Shown here: positions 17,194 through 27,777 of the stretch, piece by piece
How the letters are laid out: each line of letters begins with the position of its first letter
How positions within the stretch are numbered: position 1 is the stretch's first letter
NCBI GenBank assembly: GCA_002337385.1
Contig: DDFY01000004.1
Span: 134,773 to 198,772 of the forward strand
Length of the DNA stretch: 64,000 nucleotides
From: Erythrobacter sp. UBA1916
GTDB lineage: Bacteria; Pseudomonadota; Alphaproteobacteria; Sphingomonadales; Sphingomonadaceae
Direction: 5' to 3'
Translations under genes and position numbers: made by a program
The notes under the pieces: generated by a model
Databases searched by the model: none
Told to the model about the DNA's origin: nothing
What the model saw: only the letters and a program-made list of their open reading frames with translations

Positions 17194-18042
17194 GTGACCG
17201 CACCCGTGCGTTTCCCCCGCTTTTTCGTGACGAGCCCCGCGCCGTGCCCCTATCTGCCGGGCAAGACTGAACGCAAGGTGTTCACCGAGTTGAACGGACC
17301 GCACACGGAGGCGCTGAACGATGCGCTTTCGCGGATCGGTTTCCGGCGTAGCCAGAACGTGGCCTATCGCCCCAGCTGCGCCGATTGCCGGGCCTGCGTT
17401 TCGGTGCGCGTGGTGGCCAACGAGTTCCGCCCCTCGAACTCGCAAAAGCGGACCGAGAAGCGCAACGCCGATCTCGTGGTGAGTGAGTGCCGCCCCTGGG
17501 CTACGGCCGAACAGTTCGCCTTGCTGCAACGTTATCTGTCGCACCGCCACCCCGGCGGCGGCATGGCCGGGATGGACGAAGTCGACTATGCCGACATGGT
17601 CGAACAAACCTCGGTCAATTCGGTGGTGATCGAATATCGCGAGCCGCGCGAGGATGGCACTCCGGGCCGCCTGGTCGCCGCTTGCCTGACCGACCGTCAA
17701 GGCGATGGGCTGTCGATGATCTACAGCTTCTACGACCCCGATTCCGAGCGTGCGGGGCTCGGCAACTTCGTCATCCTTGATCACATCCGCCGTGCGGCTG
17801 GGGAAGGGCTGCCGTTTGTCTATCTCGGCTACTGGGTCGAGGGCTCGGAGCGGATGCAGTACAAGGTGCGCTATCGCCCGCTCGACAAGCTGGGCCCCGA
17901 GGGCTGGCAGCGGATGAGCGAAGAAGAGCAGGAACGCCGGATTGCGCGCGTCGTCAGCGGGGCCGGGGCGGCAGGACCAGTGCCTGCCGGAGCGAGCAAG
18001 GATGGCAGCTCGGAACTGACGCGGCGGGTGGTTAAGGTCTGA
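17194..18042 (+). CDS. bpt: aspartate/glutamate leucyltransferase (bacterial N-end rule)
   Basis: 282 residues, GTG start. Transfers Leu from tRNA to proteins with N-terminal Asp or Glu, marking them for ClpS/ClpAP. The Cys motif of the family is YRPSCADCRACVSVRV (about residues 63-78), preceded by an SPAPCPYLPG N-terminal Cys region. The GNAT-like C-terminal half shows YSFYDPDSERAGLGNFVILDHI. The low-complexity Gly/Ala tail is variable in the family. Single gene with its own promoter region, including the dyad at 17096. Confidence 0.94.
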   Translation: MTAPVRFPRFFVTSPAPCPYLPGKTERKVFTELNGPHTEALNDALSRIGFRRSQNVAYRPSCADCRACVSVRVVANEFRPSNSQKRTEKRNADLVVSECRPWATAEQFALLQRYLSHRHPGGGMAGMDEVDYADMVEQTSVNSVVIEYREPREDGTPGRLVAACLTDRQGDGLSMIYSFYDPDSERAGLGNFVILDHIRRAAGEGLPFVYLGYWVEGSERMQYKVRYRPLDKLGPEGWQRMSEEEQERRIARVVSGAGAAGPVPAGASKDGSSELTRRVVKV

Positions 18043-18140
18043 GGGTTGGGGGGCTAGTTGCCGGTTTGGAAGGCGGCCCCATCGAAGCTGAAGGGAAATC
18101 AGCGTGTCACGTCACGCGTACCCCGATCGAAGTTATCCCC

Positions 18141-19088
18141 CTAGTTTGTGCGCTTGGCGAAAAGATAGCTGATCCTGTCGTCTTCCGTGGCGTGCGTGGC
18201 TCCGGCGACGATCCCAAGCTCGCGCGCCTGTGGTCCGAAGAACTGGCCGACGAATGTTCCCTCGAACCCCGATGAGCCTGACAATGTGCCGCGAATCTGG
18301 TCTGGTCCTTCCAGCTTGCCTGTCAAACGCAGTTCTCCCAGATTGCCATTCGGACACTGGTCCGGGTCGGGGCACGGAACTGTTTCTGCTCCGGAGAATT
18401 CGCGCGTTTCCCAGTTCATTGTATAGGAATAGCTGCCTCTCTCTAAGTTAAGCAGCCCATAGTCCGATCGGTAGTTGGTAACGCCGGTTGTCGGTAGGTC
18501 CAGTCCGAGCGTGGGGGCGCCATACAGCGACATGCGGAGCACTTCCCGCACGCCTATCTCGGTGCCAACGATCGCGTTGGCATCGTAGCTGCGCCAAGAT
18601 ACGAGCCCAACATAATCGAAGCTGTATTGAGAGCTGCTTGTCGAGACTACCAAGCGCTTGAATTCGTCGAAAGGACTGGTGGCAGCAGCATCGTAGTTCC
18701 AGTCGCCAACCGCACCATTTGCGGAGGGGTAGTCGAAGGTATTGTCAAATTGTTGCGACTCGTTCCCGTAGTAATAGTTGTACGAGCGCGTATTCGCTAC
18801 ATATGTGAAACCGGTTCCCGCCTGCTCCAATGAGGTGCCGATGAAGGTGGTTTGCCAATAGGGCTCTGTGCTGCGAGAATCGTGAACCCGTTCCAGCTTT
18901 ACGCCGACTCCTGTCCCGCCGCGATCAGCCGAAAAATCCCTGGCAGACTGGTAGGTCGGCGTTTCTGATGGGCTTGGCGCAGGCGTTGGGGCCACGATTG
19001 GGCCAACGGGTCCGCTTCCGTTGCTGGCGTCATCGCCGCCGCACGCCGACAGCATCAAGCCAAACCCAAGTACCAAACTGCGCTTCAT
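18141..19088 (-). CDS. TbpB-like beta-barrel surface lipoprotein
   Basis: 315 residues. Lipoprotein signal MKRSLVLGFGLMLSACGGDD with lipobox LSAC, then a Pro/Ser linker (PIVAPTPAPSPSETP). The body is rich in Tyr, Ser and Gly and ends with GTFVGQFFGPQARELG, the hallmark of the transferrin-binding-protein-like C-lobe barrel, where a barrel strand ends in an FxGP.A.E.G turn. In Neisseriaceae such lipoproteins bind iron carriers or other ligands; here no TonB receptor is adjacent, so the ligand is unknown. Codon use is visibly more AT-rich (frequent Tyr TAC/TAT, TTA, AGA) than in the neighbours, consistent with acquisition or rapid evolution. Confidence 0.72.
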   Translation of the reverse strand: MKRSLVLGFGLMLSACGGDDASNGSGPVGPIVAPTPAPSPSETPTYQSARDFSADRGGTGVGVKLERVHDSRSTEPYWQTTFIGTSLEQAGTGFTYVANTRSYNYYYGNESQQFDNTFDYPSANGAVGDWNYDAAATSPFDEFKRLVVSTSSSQYSFDYVGLVSWRSYDANAIVGTEIGVREVLRMSLYGAPTLGLDLPTTGVTNYRSDYGLLNLERGSYSYTMNWETREFSGAETVPCPDPDQCPNGNLGELRLTGKLEGPDQIRGTLSGSSGFEGTFVGQFFGPQARELGIVAGATHATEDDRISYLFAKRTN

Positions 19089-19292
19089 TACTCGACATTC
19101 CCAAGACCTTCGATCTGCTGGCGAGGTACATGGCTTTGGCGGTCTTGCAATCGCTTTAGGTGCAGAACTACGATCCGGCTTCGAACAACCGACGCAATGA
19201 CCGTTTTCTACTGTCTGATCACGAGAAGCGAACAGACTCCTTACGGCCCAATAACGGGCGCGATTGTTCCTATCTCACACCCATCACTGCCC

Positions 19293-19871
19293 TTAATCCT
19301 GGCCACGATATAGCGCTGCCTCAGCCTCCCGCCGCCGCACCAGTCCCTTCATCACCTTGCCCCCGGCATAGACCCAGCGCGCAAACTCATCTGCTGCGCC
19401 CTCTTGATCGCCCGCGATATGCCGCCTGGTCAGCGTTGCCCGCGCAATCGCGCCGGTGTTGTAGTGAAATGAGACCAGCGCATCGAACTGCTGCTGGCTC
19501 GTTGGCGCGTCGCCGATAGCCTGCGCGACCTCGTCGGCATAACGGGCAAGGTCGGCCTCCAGCCGTGCGTCGCATTGGGCGCGGGTCCAGACGGTGCCGG
19601 GGCCGATGCCCGCTCCGGTTGCCCCCCAGCCGATCGTCCATGGCTCGCCGCCCGTGCCCGGATCGGGATAGGCCTCGACCAGACCATCGGATCGCACGGT
19701 CGCCAGCCCCTCGAACCGGCGGATCAGCGCCACGCCTTCCGGGCTGACCATGCGCGGTGTGGGAAGCTCCAGCGCGGCGTCGATAGCGCTGTGGAGCGCG
19801 CGCACGTCGTCAGGCCACAAGGGGCGGGCGAGCAGGTGGCGGACAACAGCGAAGATAGGATGACGGTTCAT
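19293..19871 (-). CDS. GH24 (T4-type) lysozyme / endolysin-like protein
   Basis: 192 residues. The GH24 catalytic Glu lies in LIRRFEGL, and the rest of the triad in the AYPDPGTGGEPWTIGWGATG segment (Asp/Thr equivalents), followed by the FDALVSFHYNTGA helix found in phage lysozymes. An unusual N-terminus of about 40 residues (HPIFAVVRHLLARPLWPDDVRALHSAID) precedes the domain. There is no signal peptide, and no holin, spanin or phage structural gene near it. It may be a domesticated phage gene or part of a cryptic lysis function used elsewhere. Confidence 0.8.
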   Translation of the reverse strand: MNRHPIFAVVRHLLARPLWPDDVRALHSAIDAALELPTPRMVSPEGVALIRRFEGLATVRSDGLVEAYPDPGTGGEPWTIGWGATGAGIGPGTVWTRAQCDARLEADLARYADEVAQAIGDAPTSQQQFDALVSFHYNTGAIARATLTRRHIAGDQEGAADEFARWVYAGGKVMKGLVRRREAEAALYRGQD

Positions 19872-19952
19872 GGCAGGCGCTCCGGCAGTGCGAATCGCCT
19901 TTTCCGTTAGGCATCTCCAACGGATGTAGGAAAGGGCCTTGTGCCGGACAGC

Positions 19953-19982
19953 AAAAAGGCCGCCCGGTTTCCCGAGCGGCCC
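19953..19982 (-). terminator. Rho-independent terminator of glnA
   Basis: Read on the minus strand: GGCCGCTCGG stem, short loop, CCGGGCGGCC, then TTTTT. One G-T wobble in a 10-bp stem. It lies 46 bp past the glnA stop. Confidence 0.8.
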
Positions 19983-20027
19983 ATTTGTTTGCTGCCCCGC
20001 CGCAATGCGGCGTGCGGGCCTGCGCTC

Positions 20028-21437
<1,410 letters not shown>

Positions 21438-21468
21438 AATATTCCTTCCTTATGGAGTGTTTGGCGTG

Positions 21469-21492
21469 AAAAATGGCGGGCCTAGGGCCCGC
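21469..21492 (-). terminator. Hairpin with T tract between glnB and glnA, attenuator candidate
   Basis: On the minus strand a perfect 7-bp stem GCGGGCC / GGCCCGC with a 3-nt loop is followed by CATTTTT. It sits in the 75-bp gap between glnB and glnA, so part of the transcripts started before glnB may end here and lower the glnA:glnB ratio. Confidence 0.55.
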
Positions 21493-21512
21493 AACTGGTT
21501 GCTTGGCGCCGC

Positions 21513-21851
21513 TTAGATGGCGGCTTCGTCCTGCTCTCCGGTGCGGATGCGGACGGCGGTCTGGATGTCGGAGACGAAGATCTTCCCGTCACCGATGCGG
21601 CCTGTCTTGGCGGCACCAGCGATGGCATCGACGACCGCTTCGGCCTGGCCATCGGCCACGATAACCTCGAGTTTTACCTTGGGCAGGAAATCGACCACAT
21701 ATTCCGCGCCGCGATACAGCTCGGTGTGGCCCTTCTGGCGTCCGAAGCCCTTGGCCTCGGTTACGGTGATCCCTGATACGCCCACTTCGTGCAGCGCATC
21801 CTTCACTTCATCAAGCTTGAACGGTTTGATGATGGCTTCGATTTTTTTCAC
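21513..21851 (-). CDS. glnB: nitrogen regulatory protein P-II
   Basis: 112-residue PII signal protein. It senses 2-oxoglutarate and ATP/ADP and passes nitrogen status to GlnE/NtrB. The T-loop is intact (GFGRQKGHTELYRGAEYVVD), with the uridylylated Tyr51 and Tyr46. GTG start with AGGGG about 6 nt before it. Cotranscribed with glnA by spacing and orientation. The 264 bp upstream carry a sigma-54 type promoter and phased dyads. Confidence 0.97.
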   Translation of the reverse strand: MKKIEAIIKPFKLDEVKDALHEVGVSGITVTEAKGFGRQKGHTELYRGAEYVVDFLPKVKLEVIVADGQAEAVVDAIAGAAKTGRIGDGKIFVSDIQTAVRIRTGEQDEAAI

Positions 21852-21936
21852 ATTACCCCTGCCGTTCTGTCCGGCCCCTGACCTGTTTCAGGACCACCGG
21901 TTATGCCGCTACCCGGCTATCATACCCAATTCTATT

Positions 21937-21953
21937 AACAAGAATCGTGCCAA
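21937..21953 (-). promoter_or_regulatory. Sigma-54 (RpoN) type promoter for glnB-glnA
   Basis: Minus-strand reading TTGGCACGATTCTTGTT. The -24 box TGGCAC is perfect; after 5 nt comes TTGTT against the consensus TTGCA/T, so the GG and the -12 G are 12 bp apart as required. One deviation at the -12 C. Start of transcription would fall near 21925, giving a leader of roughly 74 nt before the glnB GTG. Confidence 0.7.
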
Positions 21954-22004
21954 GGCGTGTGACACGAGATTAGACAATCGCAGGCGCGAGCGAAAGGGCG
22001 GATT

Positions 22005-22109
22005 TGCGGCATTTGCGGAGGTTGCCTGCCTCAGCGATAAACGGCGTCTGCCAAGCATTTGCGGCGTGTGTGCCCAATTGTTGGGCAGGCAATGCCGCAT
22101 TAGTGGGCA
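22005..22109. promoter_or_regulatory. Array of 22-bp-phased dyads, NtrC-type enhancer candidate
   Basis: Two 17-bp dyads are clear: TGCCCAATTGTTGGGCA at 22071 (7-bp arms perfect) and TGCCGCATTAGTGGGCA at 22093 (outer 4 bp perfect). Their starts are exactly 22 bp apart. Weaker copies beginning TGCC or TGCG keep the same phase at 22049, 22027 and 22005. Centres of the strong pair lie about 134 and 156 bp upstream of the sigma-54 element, the usual enhancer distance, and 17 bp is the length of NtrC sites (TGCAC-N7-GTGCA in enterics). The first bases past the argC stop are also the array's outer end. Confidence 0.6.
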
Positions 22110-22115
22110 GGGCTA

Positions 22116-23042
22116 TCAGAGGCGCAGCCCGGCATATTCGTCGCAGCCCGCCATCAGGTTGAGCGACTGGACGGCGGCGCCGCTGGCGCCCTTGCCAAGA
22201 TTGTCGAGCACGGCGATCAGCCGCGCGGTCTTGCCCTCGGCGTCGGCGCAGACATGGATGTCGATTCCGTCGGACGGGTCGGCATCGGCGCGCAGCACCA
22301 GCTCTTCGGGGCATTCCTCGTGGATAGTGATCGTGCGGGCACCGGCATAGGCTTCGGTGAGGCACGCGCGCAGCTCCGCAGGCGGGGCAGCCTTGCGCAT
22401 AGCTTCGATAGGCAGCGGCACTTCCACCACCATGCCGCGATAGGCAGGCACCACCGAGGGGGCGAAGACCGGCGGATATTCGATCCCGCTGCGTGTCTGC
22501 ATCTCGGGCAGGTGCTTGTGCGCGAGGGTGAGCCCATAGGTGCGGAAAGCAATGTCGGTCTCTTCGGCGAAGCGCGCGATCAGGCCCTTGCCGCCGCCAG
22601 AAAAGCCCGAGACGGCGTTGACCGTGTAGGGCCAGTCGCGCGGCAGCAGGCGGGCGCGGATCAGCGGCGTTACAAGCGCGATGAAGCCGGTTGCATAGCA
22701 GCCCGGGTTCGAGACCTGCTTGGCCCCGGCGACCACTTCGCGGCCGACGATTTCGGGAAAACCGTAGATCCAGCCCGGCGCGGTGCGATGGGCGGTGGAG
22801 GCATCAATCACCCGGGTGCCGCTGTCCTTGTCGATCATGGACACGGCCTCGCGCGCGGCATCGTCGGGCAGGCACAGGATCACGAAATCGGCGAAGTTGA
22901 GCGCCGTTTTGCGGCAGTCGGCATCCTTGCGCTCGGCCTCGCTGAGGCGGATCAGTTCAAAGTCGTCGCGCCCGGCCAGCCGGTCTGCGATTTCCAAACC
23001 GGTGGTGCCGGCGCCGCCGTCGATGAAGACATTGTATGTCAT
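22116..23042 (-). CDS. argC: N-acetyl-gamma-glutamyl-phosphate reductase, short (type 2) form
   Basis: 308 residues. Reduces N-acetylglutamyl phosphate in arginine synthesis. N-terminal FIDGGAGTTGLEIADRL binds NADP; the catalytic Cys is in the SNPGCYATGFIAL motif; VSGFSGGGKG and LPEMQ follow. This is the shorter ArgC class (argC2) rather than the ~345-residue form. Located 9 bp behind the SH3-domain gene and in the same direction. Confidence 0.95.
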   Translation of the reverse strand: MTYNVFIDGGAGTTGLEIADRLAGRDDFELIRLSEAERKDADCRKTALNFADFVILCLPDDAAREAVSMIDKDSGTRVIDASTAHRTAPGWIYGFPEIVGREVVAGAKQVSNPGCYATGFIALVTPLIRARLLPRDWPYTVNAVSGFSGGGKGLIARFAEETDIAFRTYGLTLAHKHLPEMQTRSGIEYPPVFAPSVVPAYRGMVVEVPLPIEAMRKAAPPAELRACLTEAYAGARTITIHEECPEELVLRADADPSDGIDIHVCADAEGKTARLIAVLDNLGKGASGAAVQSLNLMAGCDEYAGLRL

Positions 23043-23051
23043 CGGTGTTCC

Positions 23052-23414
23052 TCAGCCTGCGGTGGTCGGCTCAAGCCGGTCGATGTGGACATAGCCAACG
23101 GGGCCTTCGAGCGACAAACAGCCCCAGGCCCAGTTTCCGACGATGTCGAGCAGTTCAAAGCTGTCGCCTTCCATCAGAACGCACAGCTCTTCGGCGCCCT
23201 CCGAGGGGGCGGTGCGCAAGGTGGCGCCGCCGGGCATGACTGCACGCGGCTGCGGCACGGCGTAGTGCGGCACGAAGTGCTTGCCCGCCAGGCCGATGTG
23301 CGCAAGGTCACCGCGCAGCGGCAGGTCGTGGCCCTGCGGTCTTACGACCGGACCGGACAATACAAACGGTCCTTGTACGTGCGTGGCAGGCTGGTTTTCG
23401 TCTATCTGGCTCAA
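23052..23414 (-). CDS. stand-alone bacterial SH3-domain protein
   Basis: About 120 residues from a TTG at 23414; the frame opens a few codons earlier. RGDLAHIGLAGKHFVPHYAVPQPR followed by GGATLRTAPSEGAEELCVLMEG and WAWGCLSLEGPVGYVHIDRLEP matches, as I know the family, the N-terminal SH3 region of NlpC/P60 (C40) dipeptidyl peptidases. The catalytic Cys-His domain that normally follows is absent: the chain stops 9 bp before argC. Such SH3 domains bind wall peptides, so this could be a non-catalytic binding protein or the remains of a peptidase. Confidence 0.65.
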   Translation of the reverse strand: MSQIDENQPATHVQGPFVLSGPVVRPQGHDLPLRGDLAHIGLAGKHFVPHYAVPQPRAVMPGGATLRTAPSEGAEELCVLMEGDSFELLDIVGNWAWGCLSLEGPVGYVHIDRLEPTTAG

Positions 23415-23500
23415 GCGCCGGTTATCCGTAAGTACTGACTACAAGCGGCTGCGCTTAGACCTAGCGGAGGCGTGGGGCAAGGCCGCGCGGCGAAGGGGCG

Positions 23501-24898
<1,398 letters not shown>

Positions 24899-24947
24899 AA
24901 AGCAGTCGCTTGCCGATTCGGGGCGAATTTGGGAAGAGTTGAAGGGT

Positions 24948-25766
24948 ATGATGCGCAAATATTTCTGGCTCGTCCCTGCGCTTGCGCTTGTCTCTTGTCA
25001 GCAGGAGCCGATGCCCGAGCAACCGCCCGAGGCGCCGACCCCGCCGCCCGTGGCAACGGAATCGGGTGCGCAGGCGCCGGTTGCGCCAACCGGCGGTGCC
25101 CGGCAGGTGACCGAGGAGACGGACACCTTCGTCTTCAAATATTCCTATCCGCAGGCCGCCGGCGACAAGCCCGAACTGGCCAAGTGGCTGGATAATAACC
25201 TGCAGAAGCGGCGCGATGAGCTGGCGCGAAGCGCTGCGAGCGACAAGGAAGAGGCGCGCGACAACGGCTTCCCGTTCAACAAGTATTCGACGACCATTGA
25301 GTGGGAAGTGATTGCCGATCTGCCCGGCTGGCTGAGCCTGTCGGCGGAAATCTCCACCTATATGGGGGGCGCCCATCCCAACTACGGGTTCGACTCGATG
25401 GTCTGGGACGACGAGCGCAACATCGCACTCGAACCGATCGCCTTTTTTACCTCGCCCGAGGCGCTTGATGCGGCGCTGGGTCAGCAGCTGTGCGAGCGGC
25501 TCAACGAGGAGCGGGCCAAGCGGCGCGGCAAGCCGGTGCCCGAAGGCTCGGACGATCCGTTCGATGCCTGCGTCGAGGTCAGCGAACCGAACTTGCTGCT
25601 CGGCTCGGCGGGCGGCGAAAAGTTTGACCGGATCGGGGTCAAGTTCGCGCCCTATATTGCCGGGCCATGGGTCGAAGGGACTTACGAGTTCACCTTCGCG
25701 ATGACGCCTGAACTGCTCGAAACGGTGCGTCCGGAGTATCGCGATATTTTCGCGGCCGGGAAATAG
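24948..25766 (+). CDS. DUF3298/DUF4163-like (PdaC/RsiV-fold) lipoprotein
   Basis: About 272 residues. The signal MMRKYFWLVPALALVSC has a lipobox (LVSC), placing it in the envelope. A Pro-rich linker follows, then a domain with YSYPQAAG, EWEVIADLPGWLSLSAEIST and YMGGAHPNYGFDSMVWD. The GGAHP motif is characteristic of the DUF3298 (RsiV/PdaC C-terminal) fold, which in Bacillus binds lysozyme or cell wall in anti-sigma factor RsiV. No anti-sigma region is present here. Divergent from the aminopeptidase with 49 bp between starts; the ATG at 24948 or 24951 follows GAAGGG. Confidence 0.78.
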   Translation: MMRKYFWLVPALALVSCQQEPMPEQPPEAPTPPPVATESGAQAPVAPTGGARQVTEETDTFVFKYSYPQAAGDKPELAKWLDNNLQKRRDELARSAASDKEEARDNGFPFNKYSTTIEWEVIADLPGWLSLSAEISTYMGGAHPNYGFDSMVWDDERNIALEPIAFFTSPEALDAALGQQLCERLNEERAKRRGKPVPEGSDDPFDACVEVSEPNLLLGSAGGEKFDRIGVKFAPYIAGPWVEGTYEFTFAMTPELLETVRPEYRDIFAAGK

Positions 25767-25817
25767 GCCGATCAGAAATATGCTTGGCGGCTCGAAATTC
25801 CGGGCAAGCCGCGCTAC

Positions 25818-26654
25818 ATGGGCCTGATGACGCAATACCAACACGTAGATGCCGACGCCGATATGGCGCGTGACGGCACGATCAAGCTGCACGGCCCCGA
25901 AGGTTTTGAGGGCATGCGCAAGGCCGGGCGGCTGGCCGCCGAGATCCTCGATGCAATGGCCGACCATGTGCGCCCCGGTGTGACCACGGGCGAGCTTGAC
26001 GATATCGTGCGGCAGATGACGCTCGCAGGCGGCGGCGTGCCTGCCACCCTGGGCTATCACGGCTATACGCACTCGTGCTGCATCTCGCTCAACCACGTGG
26101 TTTGCCACGGCATTCCGGGCGACAAGAAGCTGAAGGATGGCGACATCCTCAACATCGACGTGACCCCGCTGCTTGATGGCTGGCATGGCGACACCAGCCG
26201 GATGTTCCTCGTCGGCGATGTGCCGTTGAAGGCGCGCAAGCTGGTCGAGGTGACTTACGAATGCCTGATGATCGGCATTGCCGAAGCGCGCCCCGGTGCG
26301 CGGGTGGGCGATATCGGCGCGGCGATCCAGGCCCATGCCGAACGGCACCGCTATGGCGTGGTGCGTGATTTCTGCGGCCATGGCCTGGGCCGCCTGTTCC
26401 ATGATGCGCCCGAGGTAGTCCATGCCGGGCGCGCGGGCACGGGGCCGGAGCTGCGCCCGGGCATGTTCATGACCATCGAACCGATGATCAACCTCGGCAA
26501 GCCCGCGGTGAAGGTGCTCAACGACGGGTGGACCGCGGTGACGCGCGACAAGAGCCTGTCGGCGCAGTTCGAGCATTCGCTCGGCATTACCGAGGATGGC
26601 TGCGAGATCTTCACCAAGAGCCCGACCGGGCGCGACCAGCCGCCCTACGTCTGA
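25818..26654 (+). CDS. map: type I methionine aminopeptidase
   Basis: 278 residues. Removes N-terminal Met from nascent proteins. The five metal ligands are visible: Asp in ILNIDVTPLLDGWHGDTS (two Asp), His in FCGHGLGRLFHD, Glu in MTIEPMIN and Glu in QFEHSLGITEDG. The substrate His is in CISLNHVVCHGIP. A 20-residue N-terminal extension is longer than E. coli Map but common in alphaproteobacteria. Alternative start at 25827. Confidence 0.95.
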   Translation: MGLMTQYQHVDADADMARDGTIKLHGPEGFEGMRKAGRLAAEILDAMADHVRPGVTTGELDDIVRQMTLAGGGVPATLGYHGYTHSCCISLNHVVCHGIPGDKKLKDGDILNIDVTPLLDGWHGDTSRMFLVGDVPLKARKLVEVTYECLMIGIAEARPGARVGDIGAAIQAHAERHRYGVVRDFCGHGLGRLFHDAPEVVHAGRAGTGPELRPGMFMTIEPMINLGKPAVKVLNDGWTAVTRDKSLSAQFEHSLGITEDGCEIFTKSPTGRDQPPYV

Positions 26655-26733
26655 CGCGCAAAAGGTTGATCGGGCGCAAGGATTTTTGCACCCGTGATGG
26701 CATTTTGCAGGTCCTTTATTTCGGAGCCCCAAC

Positions 26734-27105
26734 ATGTCGAATGCAGCATTCAAGTCTTGCCTCATCGCCCTGCCGTTGCTGCTCGGCGCGTGCCAGACCG
26801 TGCCTGACGAACAGGCGGATGCTGCGGCTCCCATTACCTCGGCCGATGCCCATGCGCTGGCACAGGCGGCTTGCGGTGGGTGCCATTCGGTTGAGCGGTA
26901 TGGCCTTTCGCCGAACCCCAAGTCGCCGGAGTTCCCGACCATCGCCAATGCGCGCGGGTTGAGCGTGGCGACGCTTACCAACTGGCTGCGCAACGCGCAC
27001 AACTATCCCGAGGAGATGGACTTCTATCTCGAGGATGACGAGGTTTCGGCGCTGGTCAGCTATATCCTCAGCCTGCGCGACGAGGACTATCAGCCGCCGC
27101 GCTAA
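26734..27105 (+). CDS. small class I cytochrome c, probably lipid-anchored
   Basis: 123 residues. The heme site CGGCH is at residues 47-51, and Met95 in PEEMDFY is a likely sixth ligand. The leader ends in LLLGAC (Cys20), a lipobox, so the protein is probably a membrane-anchored periplasmic cytochrome. SYILSLRD near the end is the usual C-terminal helix of cytochrome c. It lies immediately before the convergent ccm genes that supply heme export for cytochrome c maturation. Redox partner unknown. Confidence 0.85.
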   Translation: MSNAAFKSCLIALPLLLGACQTVPDEQADAAAPITSADAHALAQAACGGCHSVERYGLSPNPKSPEFPTIANARGLSVATLTNWLRNAHNYPEEMDFYLEDDEVSALVSYILSLRDEDYQPPR

Positions 27106-27114
27106 TCGGGTGCG

Positions 27115-27777
27115 CTAGCCTTCGCGTGAGGCCCGGATGGCCGCGCCGCCGGCAAAGGGCGCCATGGCCACCAGCACGAGACTGATCGCCGCCGTGAGGG
27201 CCAGACCGCCTTCGCCGCCGGTCGAAAGCGCGCCTGCGCCAAAGATCAGCAGCGGCACGGCGAGTGGGATCACCAGCAGTCCGGCCAGCGCCGCCCCGCC
27301 GCCGCGCAGGCTGACGGTGACGGCGGCGATGATGATGCCGATGGCGGCCAGCCCCGGTGTGCCTGCCAGTAGGCCCAGCTCGACCACCCGCAAGGTTTCT
27401 CCATCGATCCCCACCAGCGCGCTGGCGGGCAGGGCTGCCAGCATCACGAACGGCCCGAAGCTGAGCCAGTGCGCGATCAGCCGCACGGCCACCACCAGCT
27501 CCTCAGAGAGGCCGCGCAGGGCCCACTGGTCGAACATGCCGGCTTCGAGATCAGGCGCGAACAGACGGTCAAGCGGGAGGATCGCGGCGAGCAGCGCGGC
27601 GACCCAGATCACCCCGCCACCGGTCCCGGCAAGCAAGGTGGGGTTGGGGCCGATCGCGAAGGGGTAAAGCATCGCCACGGCAAGGAAGAACAGCAGCGGC
27701 AGCAAGGTGCCGCCACCCTGCGCGCCGGGGAGTAAGCGCCCGAGATCGCGCCGCAGCAGGGCCAGCGCGGCGCTCAC
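27115..27777 (-). CDS. ccmB: heme exporter protein CcmB
   Basis: 220-residue membrane protein with six hydrophobic segments; begins MSAALALLRRDLGRLLPG, with the cytoplasmic helix and DRLFAPDLEAGMFDQW loop typical of CcmB. Membrane subunit of the CcmAB ABC transporter in system I cytochrome c maturation. GTG start overlapping the ccmA stop (GTGA). CcmC-CcmI are not adjacent, which is common in this group. Confidence 0.93.
   Translation of the reverse strand: MSAALALLRRDLGRLLPGAQGGGTLLPLLFFLAVAMLYPFAIGPNPTLLAGTGGGVIWVAALLAAILPLDRLFAPDLEAGMFDQWALRGLSEELVVAVRLIAHWLSFGPFVMLAALPASALVGIDGETLRVVELGLLAGTPGLAAIGIIIAAVTVSLRGGGAALAGLLVIPLAVPLLIFGAGALSTGGEGGLALTAAISLVLVAMAPFAGGAAIRASREG

Noticed and set aside
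19160..19519. 119-residue plus-strand frame beginning between the lipoprotein and the lysozyme
   Set aside because: Runs into the antisense of the lysozyme gene and has no recognisable features.
21909..22100. 63-residue minus-strand frame upstream of glnB
   Set aside because: No ribosome binding site and no protein-like composition; it covers the sigma-54 promoter and dyads.
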